Below are positions 23,713 through 35,249 of a stretch of DNA of 64,000 bases, in pieces. The translations under genes were made by a program, and so were the position numbers. The notes under the pieces were generated by a model. It was given only the letters and a program-made list of their open reading frames with translations. It did not search any database and was not told where the DNA came from. Location: contig QNGE01000151.1 in the NCBI GenBank assembly GCA_008508345.1, positions 1 to 64,000 on the forward strand, read 5' to 3'. Within the stretch, counting starts at the first letter, position 1. Every line of letters starts with the position of its first letter. This DNA comes from Paragonimus westermani. Taxonomy: Eukaryota > Platyhelminthes > Trematoda > Plagiorchiida > Troglotrematidae.

Positions 23713-26450
23713 ATGACGTACCTGGGTGCAGGTTATCGTGTGTCCGTCTACGAATGGCAAGTTATACGCTTGCACCCCGCAGCTCTGTGCTGCAAATGGC
23801 ACTCCTTTAATGACTTACGGACAACATTCTATTGCTCTAAATCGGGGCCTCCGGCTGACGCTACGTTACTAGTCACAATCGCTGCGGTACCTTCTACTAT
23901 TATCAGCGTAGGTTTTCTCATACACGTCTACCTTCTTGTCGATACGGGGCGTTGTCTGGTGATCCATTGGGCTGCCCATTACCGGCACGCATGCAACCGT
24001 TACGGACATAACTCCCATATATGCCAACCTCCTGCTTCTTGACAATATGTGGGTTTCTTCACTGAGTTCCCACTGCTCGTTCACACACTGAATGATACCC
24101 AAATAGTGACCTCTGATTTTACACACCAAATCCACACTAGACTGTCCGCCGTCCCAGTACGGCTCCTCCGGCTAGTCCCCGACAGATTCAGTCCCACCAG
24201 AGCAGAGTTCGAGCGCATGCTTGACCTCAGACTACTACGCTCTTCCGAGAGTCTAGGGGCTTTAGCGTTGCATATGGTCCATAAGAAGTCAGGTGATTGG
24301 CGTCCATGCGGTGATAACCACAGGATAAACAAAGCAACCGTCCCTAAAAGTATCCAGTTGTGCACAAGAAGGATTTACCTACTCGCGTGCATGAAAAAAC
24401 ATATTCACCAATACAGATTTAGTACGTGCTCATCAACAGGTCTTGGTAGCCAAAGAACGTATACCCAAAGCGGCAGTTATAACCTCTTTTGGCTCTTTCG
24501 AATTTCTTAGAATGCCACTTGGTCTAACAGCGCGGCTCAAACTTGCCAGCACTCTGTCCATGAGACGACTAGTGGTTTGGACTTTGTTTATCTTTACTTG
24601 GATGATAATTTAGTAGCCAGCTCTTCGCAGGATGAACACTTCACGCATCTTCGCATCTTATTGTAAAGTTTGACACAATATGGTGTCACGGTTAACCCCA
24701 CCAAATGCGAACCAGGTGAGACCACAATAGAACTTCCTAGTCATGAAATCTCAGAAAAGAGAATCGCCGCACTCACGGATACGATCAGAGCGATCCGTGA
24801 ATACCCCGAGCCAGATTCCCTCGGACGACTTCGTCGCATCAGTTGTCTGATCGTTCACCACTGACATTTGATACCTCATTATGCGCACATAATGCAGCCA
24901 ATGACCAATCTCCTCCGTAAAGATGAACCCAAACTTCAGTTCACAAAGGGCCACGCGCACTGCGTTCGTTGAAATCAAGGATGTGGTGGCCAACTTAGCT
25001 CGGCTGTTGATGATGTTTGGCGGCAGTTCGCTGAAAAGCAGGGACAACTCTTAGCTTTCTTCTTCAAACTTACACGGTCCGTGGAATCCCGACATAGCAC
25101 GTTTGGAAGGGAATTACTGGTCATCAATTCGGACATCTGTCACTCTTGTCATTCATTGGAATGCAATGCCTCTAGGGTTCATACTGATCATAGATCACTG
25201 ATACATTCTCTAAACACTGCATCAGACAGGCATTCCTCAAGGGCAATGAAGCGCCTGGAGTATACCTTTCGGTTCGCGACTCATACGACATGTCGCAGAT
25301 GTCGAAAACAATATCGCAGACGGTCTTTTACGATCCCATAATTTCAACACACCTGCTAACAGTTGCAATGAATCGGCAGCCATGGCTACCGCACAAGCCA
25401 ATGATCTTGAGATCGAGCACGATCATCGAAAGGGCGCTCTGACAGTTCAACCCGTGCATCTGACATCTTCAGAGAGAACAATCCACCGCAACACTTACAA
25501 GAGAACACCTCGCAATTTAGTGCCTGCATCTTCTCGCTGCCCGGTATTAAAGACACCGTTCAACTTGTCCCTTCCTGGAATCTGCACTACAGACAAAACT
25601 TTTAAGTGAACGTTTGGTATGGCCCACGATAAACCAATACGTCCGCAGTAGGACCGGTCTGGTCTCCAATAGCAACGTCCCAAAGTTCGCCGTGGTAATC
25701 TTTCCTTCACGAAAGCACTTTTTTATCACGTTCACTTCGATCTGGTGGGTCCAATATCAACCTCAAATAGCCCTATTTATCTGCTGACTTGTGTTGACCG
25801 CTTCACCAGAGGGTCCGTGACCGCACCACCCATCAGAGGCGATAGGCGGCGCTTTCCTGAAACGCTGGATTGCACAATTCAGTCGCCCAGCAATGGTGCT
25901 CACAAATCGTGGATCACACTTTGGATACATCAGCAAGCAAGCACAATCGCACTAAAGCTTATCATCCACCAGTAAATGGGACTGAGCGCTCTCACTACCA
26001 GCTGAAAGCCGTTCTCAGTGCACATACCAAAGTGAGGTGATGAAGTGAGATGCTGAAGAAGCATTCTTTTTGTTTCTCTAAGAACTGCGAAATATGATGA
26101 AGGAGGATCTAAACGCGAACTTGCAAACATAAGTTATCGGCTGAACTCCTCTTACCAGCAATTTCGGCATCGTACGATGACGGTAATTATACAGCTGGTT
26201 TGGTGCACTACATGCGGAAGCTACAATCGACGCGAGCTAGACGGCAATCGTGAGCTATGCTTGTACACACTAGAAATGTCTCCAGGCACTCAAGTTTTCA
26301 CAAGCCCGGATGACCTGCGTCGATTACTGCAACCCTTATACTAACATGGCTCTTATCGTGTCCTCACAAGACACATGAAAACCTTCAACGTTAGCTGCAG
26401 CGGCAAGCGTGGACAGTTTCCATCAGCAGGCTGGAAGCTGCATTTATGAG
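23713..26450 (+). mobile_element. Ty3/Gypsy LTR retrotransposon pol, decayed
   Basis: Read left to right. Protease remnant with YLLVDTGRC near 23930. RT at 24115-24345 (HQIHTRLSAVPVRLL, EFERMLDLRLLRSSESLGAL, HMVHKKSGDWRPCGDNHRIN). RT palm at 24500-24720: EFLRMPLGL and, in another frame, LYLDDNLVASS, so the YLDD catalytic box survives; then YGVTVNPTKCEPGE and SHEISEKRIAALTD. RNase H at 25081-25270 (HSTFGRELLVI, HTDHRSLIHSL, DRHSSRAMKRLEYT). Integrase at 25735-26000 (LLTCVDRFTRG, AYHPPVNGTERSHYQLKAVL). C-terminal tail near 26325-26440 (LQPLY, HGSYRVLTRHMKTF). At least five frame changes and several stops make it inactive. Confidence 0.8.
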
Positions 26451-26834
26451 GAGATCATCAGCCGCACATCTGTCGACAGGGAACGCTCCTGGTCTGTGGC
26501 CCCTCCTGGTTACAACAAAGAGCGTTACGTCGATGTCCCCACAACCCCAAATTCCGCGTCCTCCACCCGTAAGCATATTCATCTTGGCAGGGTGCTTCGC
26601 AAGCCTGTACGTTTCGCTGTATCTGTGAAATCTTATTTTCGGAAATGACGTTTTCTGTGGACCATAGGCAAACATTGGAAGGCATCATTTCTGTCTATTC
26701 TCGGTTATGGTTCATTTAGACTTAAAGGTGTACATTTTTCTACCAACGAATTTTTTTGAACGTTAACTCTGCTTCATAATTTATTTCTTTTATTTTCGGG
26801 TATTTCGATACGTAAAAAAGACAACTCACCTGTC

Positions 26835-27180
26835 ATGACTCTTATGCCTTTGCAGTTAACTGATGTATCGCCAGGTCAAGTCCATCCGCTCGCCGATACT
26901 TTTCTTTCTGGAATCTATCAGTTTGAGGCAGGAGAACAGATGAAACCGAAGATAGAGACACTCGAAGCTGCAGTGCCCACGAAATCGTCGGCAGTGAAAT
27001 TATTTAATCGACCGGATGTGTTGACACCGTGAGTATTCCTTTTACGCTTGTGGGGTGGAGACCTCACTTCGGTTTCTCTCTTTCAGACGTTTCGAACATG
27101 TCGCGTGGAGAGGCAAGTCCCAGCTACCTGTTGTAGTGCATTTGACAAATCTACACCCCTTTTCTCCCAAGAGTTTATAG
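26835..27180 (+). CDS. Possible two-exon gene, 95 aa, function unknown
   Basis: Exon 1 is 26835-27028 and exon 2 is 27087-27180. The 58-bp intron has a consensus donor (GTGAGT) and a pyrimidine-rich acceptor ending TCTCTCTTTCAG. The phase-2 junction restores an open frame that ends at TAG 27178-27180. The product starts MTLMPLQLTDVSPG, continues with FEAGEQMKPKIETLEAA and RPDVLTPRFEHVAWRGKSQ, and ends FSPKSL; it looks protein-like and soluble, with no signal peptide or membrane segment. An AATAAA lies at 27436-27441. The TTGCAG just before 26856 could instead be an acceptor, making this the 3' end of a larger gene. I do not recognise the family. Confidence 0.4.
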
Positions 27181-27477
27181 GGTTGGACAGCCTGCTGCGA
27201 CGGACAAGAAGTGCACGAGAGAATAGATAAAGTGCACAAAAGTACCATGCGAGTGCGGCAATTATCTTCAACCGACTGTTCCCCTGAACCTCGACATTCC
27301 TTATACCCTACCATTATTCTTTTTGTGTGTTACGTAGTAACTGTGATAAGCCAAAAAGACCCCTACTTTCCATGAGTTAATGAAGGTCTGTTTAATATAT
27401 ACTGGCCTCCTGAATGACAGCTATGTGGCGAATATAATAAAAAGTGCTTTGTTAGTCACATGCACTTGTACAATCTT

Positions 27478-27709
27478 GATGATTTTAGTTTTTTACCTAC
27501 ATTCATTTTAGTCCGGCCATCCAGTTTGTGATGTCTTTCCCGCGGTTAGAATCACAACTCGCTCAGTACCTCGCCTGCTGCACGTGGTCCGCTGTACATT
27601 CTAATTTCCAGTAACGACGTCAGTGGACGGGAATTGGCGCGTTTTCTTTGTTTTTCATTGCCGATCGGTTTTCGATAGTGAGATTTTGCGAGGTATTATT
27701 TCATTGGAC
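27478..27709. repeat. Dispersed repeat, copy B (pair of 13608-13800)
   Basis: See copy A for the shared blocks. Here the segment GCCGATCGGTTTTCGATAGTGAGA closes the repeat. Confidence 0.65.
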
Positions 27710-30596
27710 CAGTTCTAACACCATGGGCTATTAGAGATATGATATGAGGAGGTGTCCTCATTATCGAAAAAACTGTCAGTTTATGCAACTGATGGCTTGT
27801 TACACGAAATGTAGGCTTATAACGCAGTTTGTTTTACTGTGTGAATACCCTAAAGGCTCAATAATCTTTTAAACAGTGGGATATTGATTGTTCCCGAAGT
27901 TTGCAGTTAGGTGCTTACTGAAAATATTTCGGAAACGTTGGTACGGTGGTGTAATCCAATTGAACCGTAGGCATTTTGTTCCCGTAATGCACTGAGGCCT
28001 CTCATTATTCCGCCATATTTAATTCAGAACCATGTGCAATATTCTTAAGATATATATATATATATTATATCATAATATTCTGCACCGCGGTTACGCTCGC
28101 CTTCCTCGAATGTGATAAGGACTGACTTACCTGTAGACGGGCAAGGTAGGGGCACCAGTGGACGAAGGAACTTTGCTCATATATGATCAGCTCCACATTT
28201 GTACAGCGAAACACGTCTTTGGGGGGTGCGTCGTATGCATTGCACAGGTTACACTGCCTACAGCGGCCAATGAAGATGGACGCAGTTCATACTTTTCGTT
28301 CCCGATCACCGGTTTTGTTTAAATGGATCCGACGTCATATATGATAAGCAGACGAGAGCAGGTTGGTATGCACAAATTATTGTCTTCATCGGTATCCAGC
28401 TCCATCCACACGCCATGCTGTTATGGAGATTCCCGCTACGGTGAAGGAAGTTTTCCGACCTCACTATAGCGAGAAGTGTTTGCAATCATAACAAAAATGA
28501 TACGTCCTATACGATATATCTTTACATATATGTATATGGTTATATCCAAAGGTGGGGATTCGAAAGAATATGTATCTGTTCAGTATATATGTATAATGAA
28601 CGTTTGGTACACTAAATGTTTAGTGTACACTGGTATGCAAATTTATTACTTACTAAATGTGCGTCTTAGCACATAAGGAAGGTTCGTCAGTATTGTCATA
28701 TCAGTCTGTCGGGGGATAAGTAACTTTGTGTTCTAGTATTACAGAGATTATAAGGTGGTTGAGCTGGATAACACCGAGTGAAATTCGTGTCATCGCATTT
28801 GCTAAAATATATACCTACATAAGGTAGAAGCATGTTCTTGATCTTCAGATGGGATTTCAAGGGACACACAGAGAGCCGCGTCTCGGTACTTGCCACGAGG
28901 AACGACACCGCAAAATAACATGGTTCTTTTGACTCAATCACCCTAATGGTAAGCCTTGTACACTAACATATAAGCATTTTGAAGAGTTAATATCGAAAAT
29001 ACGGAGTGACGCCACGTCACACAAAATTCTCTGTTCACTTGTCAGCGGACCGATTCACCGCGCACCATAGCGAGGTTGGCCATTACTCACTTTTGGATGC
29101 CTGAATACCCATTAATGGAAGTGTAGAACGGCCGACGCGATCCAAGAAATCCAATTTGAATTTCTTGCTTCTTCCTCTCGAATGTTTCCGGCAAGAGGAT
29201 ATTGTTTCAGAGACCAAACGACGTTGATGACAAAAGCTTTCCATGACGTGGTATATCGTGCACTAAACCGTGGCTGTAATTTTCAGGTGTTTCAGGCGTG
29301 CATCTCTCCTGAATGTTAGAAGTAAGAATGTGCGGAAAATTCGTTGGACGGAAATGTAAAACAACACCGATCCAGATACACGGAGCCTCAACTGATTAAC
29401 TTTGTGCTCCGGGATACCATCGGGTAGGTTAGAGATACCGCGGATAATGAATGTCTGTGGCCGATCGATGTAGTCGTATTCTCTTCCCAAATGTCTTCGC
29501 CTTTGGTAGTGTGCCCAGGAGAAGTCTGGTTGTACAGAGATGCCAGAATGTAATCAAAGCACCACACGAGCGAACGGGTTTGAAGCCAAACTTTCTCACT
29601 AGCCGGATGAGTCAAACTACATTTTTTTATAGCAGAGGACGTTATAAAGTTTCTACTGCTCATCTCCGAATTTTGAATGAGTTGTCCAGGCATTCTAAAA
29701 GGCTCCGAACAATGGCCGAGTCTTCGTGGGTTGAAACTTCTGATCTCCTAAGAGGGAACTCCGAAATCTGATGGTCAAACAGACGGGATACCGGAGAGTG
29801 CTTCGTTACCAACTTGAACGTACCTGAAATTCAAATATCTAACGAACTGTTCATTCGGTATGAGATAGTGAGTGTTGCGTGTTTGTCGGCTCAAGAACAA
29901 AACGCGATTTCACTGAAGAAGTATTAATATATAAAACGATCAGATGAATCCTGACGAGTAGTGCTACGTTCAATATTTTTTTTGAAGACATGCAACAGCA
30001 CTTGGATGTGAGATAATGAAAGGTGAAGCTGGTAAACAGCTGCTATAGTTTAGCGCAACCATCGAGCAACCAACAGCTACTTCTCAAATTGGAATGTTGC
30101 CGAATTTTGATATGTTTGCTCAATACAGCCACTAAATAAATTTAGTTCGATTTTCAGTGACAAGCTGTTTGGTGTTTACCAGAAGGACTTGAGGTAGAGA
30201 GGGGGGACATGCAAAAGAAACTAGCGATTACACTGTGTTCATGTGAGGTATCCAGCTGAGGCCATTTTTGTTGCCTACCCAGCCTTTTATTTCTCTACAA
30301 CTCTCGTGTGATAATCCACAACCAAATAACCCTGCCTGTCATTAATTATAACATGATGGCGTGTTAGAATGATCGATGTATTATAAACGCTGGTGTGTAT
30401 ACGGATAAATGTATATTTGAACTAAAGAGCGGTTCTAGCTGCCCATGTGGCTGACAATTCATTATGTGCTTACTGCTTGCTTACTGACAGCTGGGAACAC
30501 CACTCATAAGGAGCACTCGAAAATTGGTCCCAACAGGCGCTGGAATGACGTGTTGCGGTAGGGTTCGAAAACAAGCGCTATATTTCCATTAATGCT
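27710..30596. other. AT-rich spacer; simple (AT)n tract and possible ORF1-like remnant
   Basis: A (TA)n run lies at 28049-28070. On the - strand near 29480-29390 a fragment reads DRPQTFIIRGISNLPDGIPE, which resembles the RNA-binding start of LINE ORF1-type proteins. A similar short reading (KSIILGIPDSI) occurs on the - strand near 51310-51280. Stops and frame changes prevent a firm call. No host gene was recognised. Confidence 0.3.
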
Positions 30597-30909
30597 TGTG
30601 TTGCATAACAGGCAGTTTCGTTGTGAGTAGTATACTACTCACAAGTAGTGTATTACCCACAGGCGACATTCAGGAATAAAAGGACAAGCCCCGAACACGA
30701 CGGACAAGAAGAGACTATCGAAACAGTGTGTACATGATGTGTGAGAGCTTTCACCAGGAGAATGACAACGTACTGTCATCCAATGTATGTGAGTGCATGT
30801 CCGTCGTGCAAATGAGTGTACACGTTTGTGGTTTAGTTTTTGACGACCTATACGGAAGTTTGCGCAACAAAACAACTTGTTGGCCAAGCGTCTTTTGCGG
30901 ATACAACAC
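30597..30909 (+). repeat. Dispersed repeat with a 24-bp palindrome, copy A
   Basis: Matches 39308-39613 at roughly 85 per cent by eye. It begins TGTTGCATAACAGGCAG and contains a perfect palindrome at 30621-30644 (centre GAGTAGTATACTACTC). Later shared blocks are AGGACAAGCCCCGAACACGA and GACAACGTACTGTCA. It could be a solo LTR, but no element coding region or target duplication supports that. Confidence 0.6.
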
Positions 30910-32268
30910 CTGGAGATGTGTTGAGTCGTTATCTCCAGCCTAATCTCGTACCAACGACAGCAACCACGAGTATAAGGGAAAGGAATGCGAAGTGGGCTTA
31001 AACCCACCCGGCGGCACTCAAGAGCGCACTAAGCCGAAAGTTGCAGCATTTTTGTGTAAGTTAAGCGTCACGAAAAAAAGTGCCGGTGGAATGATCTTGA
31101 AGAGTGGAATAGTATACAAGCCGGTAAGAAAACAGCGAACATCTGCGGCATGCAGTGGGTTGGAGGACAGGAGATGGTTGCACTGAGTTTGTGTCACGCC
31201 TCCTACGGCAGTCGTAAGAGGAAACATATGTAGAGAACGGACATGTGGAAAAAGCTGATTGCAGCCAGTGTCCTCTGAAAAGTTACAGGATCGTTGATCA
31301 TTACTCTGCTAATAATCGAATTCCTAATGTTACCGATGTTATCAATGTTATCGATTGTGACGCCATGTGATAGCAGGTTGCACAATTCACCTTCCACATC
31401 AGGCACATATCCCTCCACATTTCAGGTTTTGATCGTTGTGAGCCCCACTAATCTACAAACTACAGACTGCATCTTTTGTGTAGGAAGCTTGAAAAGTTCG
31501 ACACTGCCAATGTGCATCTGGATGGCCACACATTATTAATCACCAATGAGACTTTATTTGAGAAGAGTCAAGTGGCAGCTTGCAAATCAAAATTAGCATA
31601 ATTTTTGCAGGATACCACTTCCAAAAGAGATTCGCGGGGTTTACTCAACGACAGATGAACGTAGTTAACACTAGACTTCACCAAAGAAACGATAAGTTGC
31701 GACAGCAATTTTGCTGCTTCTCTTAGAATCATACAATCTTATGCCCATTCCTTCAAACTTTCTATCCTGATGGACACTGTTCTACATTGCCTTAATTCAA
31801 TTGTGGCTAGAGAATTGTTAACACCTGCGACATTACAGACGCTCGCCTAACAATGGAATGACACATGGAAATAAACGCTCTCCCTTCCTCGTCGGTGTGC
31901 TGAGAATACAAGCTTGGTTCCACCGTTGATAGGCTTCGCCGTTTGAAACAACTGGTAGTATTCTTCGCCGGTAGTCTTCCTACTTTTTTATGTTTGTAGG
32001 TTTCTGCACAATTGAAACCTTCTGTATTGAATGATGAAAAAGAAGACGAAAGCGCAGGGTTAATGGATTATCATACACGTGTTCATAAAAATAGAGACAC
32101 TATCATTTCCAATGGATACCAAATTTACCCGCTAATCGCATTAATTTTCTCAGTAAGGCACCAGTTAGGAGTATTGGAATCCTTTACGCTGATGCCTTAC
32201 AAAAATTTATTCGTAAGCCTGTATATTTTCTGATATTTTTATCTGAGGGAAATTTTGTGCAAAATCAG
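30910..32268. other. No gene seen
   Basis: Unassigned sequence. Short blocks at 31120-31300 resemble 23340-23520. No protein motif. Confidence 0.35.
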
Positions 32269-33758
32269 TTTTTTTATTGCATCAGAAGTCACGGTCCAGA
32301 AAGAGCCAGGGCATTTCAGGCAAATTAACGGGATGATAACGCATCAATGCTTGTCCAGAGCGAATTTAGGAATCAATCACAAGCAATCTGCCTCGCCAGA
32401 TTAACCGTTTCATGGACGAAAGTATTTGCTAGTGACAGTTTACTCCTGGTAGGACCGTCCTGTCAACAGCAAAACTTGGCATTTAGGTTGCAAACGTTTC
32501 ATCACCAGGCGAGGTGATGAAACGTTTGCAACCTAACTGCCAAGCTCGGCGAACATGTCAATACCAAAACCATCATCCCGAGCTACAAACAACACAACCA
32601 CTGTTCCCAACCATCAGAAGAAAAACTTATCGGTCGGTTCCCTTCTTTCTGCTTCAACAGATCTTGACTATCTAGATTGGAAAACCTTGAATCGTCATTC
32701 CCATACCATTTAATATTTGTCGTGCGTTAGTGACAGCATGTGGCCAAACTCAGCTCACATACGTCGCGATCATTATTCCACCGGATTCTAAGCCAAAGTT
32801 TTCACTAATTGTGTTCGTAGGTTATATTTACATCACGTTATCTTCAATAGTTTGATGGGCGTTCAGTAAGTTTCATGTGGAGTCATTTACATTGCTTGAG
32901 ACGGTTAAAAACGAATTGTCACCACCTTAGTGGCTCAGGTTTTGAAGAATTTCAGGAGGCTTCGGTCACACAGTAGTGAAACAATTGAGGCACGTAAGAT
33001 CTACCATACGACTACAGGCATAAAATTTGTCCGTATGGAGCGAAATATTGTGGTAATTCGCCAATATTTCTTAAACTGTGGGGGCATTTTTATATTCTGA
33101 TGTAGATCAATGCTGCAATAATGCATCTTTTTATGAACTACGAAGTTTTTCAGTAGTATTGCTTACGATTCTAACTAGTTCAGAGCCTTTTAGAAATCAC
33201 TGGAAAGACGGTAACGAGTGAATTGATGATTCATGTATACCTGTCTCGAAAAGGATATGTGACTGCTGAATAAACACAATGAACACTCAATCAGCTTCCT
33301 GTGGACTATCTGACCTAAGCCTATGTCCACCAAATATAGGCAAGTTTGCTGGAAAACTCCGTTTTAAGACAAATATATCATCGGGATCGAAAAATAACGG
33401 GACGTCTTGCCTACTTTCGGCATTGTAAACGAAGTAACAAATTACGGCCGTCTGTAAACCCTTTTTATGCCGTTATACCTATAACTGTCTTCATGTTACC
33501 CATGTACTCTGCTGAGGCCGTATATCCCAACCGTTTTACTGTAGCGAACATCTTGCTAACCGTGTGCATATGTTTCCGGGTTACTGTTTTCAGAACACCA
33601 TTATTATGGTTGGTGCTTCATGTAATATACGTAATGCATCCGGTTTGACAATCCCACGATGCAGCATGGGATAAGTGCATCACTGGAGATTCAAGAAGAA
33701 AAAAGGGTAGCCCAATGGTGCTGACTCATTCTCCATTTTTCGTAGCGTATTATTCTTC
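32269..33758. repeat. 1,490-bp block, first copy, ending at an N gap
   Basis: Identical to 33760-35249 (offset 1491) except for one base (A at about 33402, G at about 34893). It ends exactly at the ambiguous base. The open frame at 33346-33648 and its twin at 34837-35139 are the same sequence and have no recognised motif. Confidence 0.95.
32483..32536. repeat. Perfect 24-bp inverted repeat (hairpin), with twin at 33974-34027
   Basis: The left arm 32483-32506 and right arm 32513-32536 are exact reverse complements with a 6-base loop (AGGCGA). The right arm reads GGTGATGAAACGTTTGC and onward. Beyond the perfect part the arms remain partly complementary, for example GCCAAG on the right against CTTGGC on the left. 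Confidence 0.9.
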
Positions 33759-33759
33759 N
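33759..33759. other. Assembly gap (single N)
   Basis: The only ambiguous base I found in the window. Identical 1,490-bp blocks abut it on both sides. Confidence 0.97.
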
Positions 33760-35249
33760 TTTTTTTATTGCATCAGAAGTCACGGTCCAGAAAGAGCCAG
33801 GGCATTTCAGGCAAATTAACGGGATGATAACGCATCAATGCTTGTCCAGAGCGAATTTAGGAATCAATCACAAGCAATCTGCCTCGCCAGATTAACCGTT
33901 TCATGGACGAAAGTATTTGCTAGTGACAGTTTACTCCTGGTAGGACCGTCCTGTCAACAGCAAAACTTGGCATTTAGGTTGCAAACGTTTCATCACCAGG
34001 CGAGGTGATGAAACGTTTGCAACCTAACTGCCAAGCTCGGCGAACATGTCAATACCAAAACCATCATCCCGAGCTACAAACAACACAACCACTGTTCCCA
34101 ACCATCAGAAGAAAAACTTATCGGTCGGTTCCCTTCTTTCTGCTTCAACAGATCTTGACTATCTAGATTGGAAAACCTTGAATCGTCATTCCCATACCAT
34201 TTAATATTTGTCGTGCGTTAGTGACAGCATGTGGCCAAACTCAGCTCACATACGTCGCGATCATTATTCCACCGGATTCTAAGCCAAAGTTTTCACTAAT
34301 TGTGTTCGTAGGTTATATTTACATCACGTTATCTTCAATAGTTTGATGGGCGTTCAGTAAGTTTCATGTGGAGTCATTTACATTGCTTGAGACGGTTAAA
34401 AACGAATTGTCACCACCTTAGTGGCTCAGGTTTTGAAGAATTTCAGGAGGCTTCGGTCACACAGTAGTGAAACAATTGAGGCACGTAAGATCTACCATAC
34501 GACTACAGGCATAAAATTTGTCCGTATGGAGCGAAATATTGTGGTAATTCGCCAATATTTCTTAAACTGTGGGGGCATTTTTATATTCTGATGTAGATCA
34601 ATGCTGCAATAATGCATCTTTTTATGAACTACGAAGTTTTTCAGTAGTATTGCTTACGATTCTAACTAGTTCAGAGCCTTTTAGAAATCACTGGAAAGAC
34701 GGTAACGAGTGAATTGATGATTCATGTATACCTGTCTCGAAAAGGATATGTGACTGCTGAATAAACACAATGAACACTCAATCAGCTTCCTGTGGACTAT
34801 CTGACCTAAGCCTATGTCCACCAAATATAGGCAAGTTTGCTGGAAAACTCCGTTTTAAGACAAATATATCATCGGGATCGAAAAATAACGGGGCGTCTTG
34901 CCTACTTTCGGCATTGTAAACGAAGTAACAAATTACGGCCGTCTGTAAACCCTTTTTATGCCGTTATACCTATAACTGTCTTCATGTTACCCATGTACTC
35001 TGCTGAGGCCGTATATCCCAACCGTTTTACTGTAGCGAACATCTTGCTAACCGTGTGCATATGTTTCCGGGTTACTGTTTTCAGAACACCATTATTATGG
35101 TTGGTGCTTCATGTAATATACGTAATGCATCCGGTTTGACAATCCCACGATGCAGCATGGGATAAGTGCATCACTGGAGATTCAAGAAGAAAAAAGGGTA
35201 GCCCAATGGTGCTGACTCATTCTCCATTTTTCGTAGCGTATTATTCTTC
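33760..35249. repeat. 1,490-bp block, second copy, starting at the N gap
   Basis: Partner of 32269-33758. It starts with the same seven Ts as the first copy and ends at ATTATTCTTC, after which unique sequence continues. The pattern fits an unmerged contig overlap better than a biological tandem duplication. Confidence 0.95.

Noticed and set aside
33346..35139. Two identical 100-codon ORFs as a tandem gene pair
   Set aside because: They are the two sides of a probable assembly overlap and have no recognised motif.
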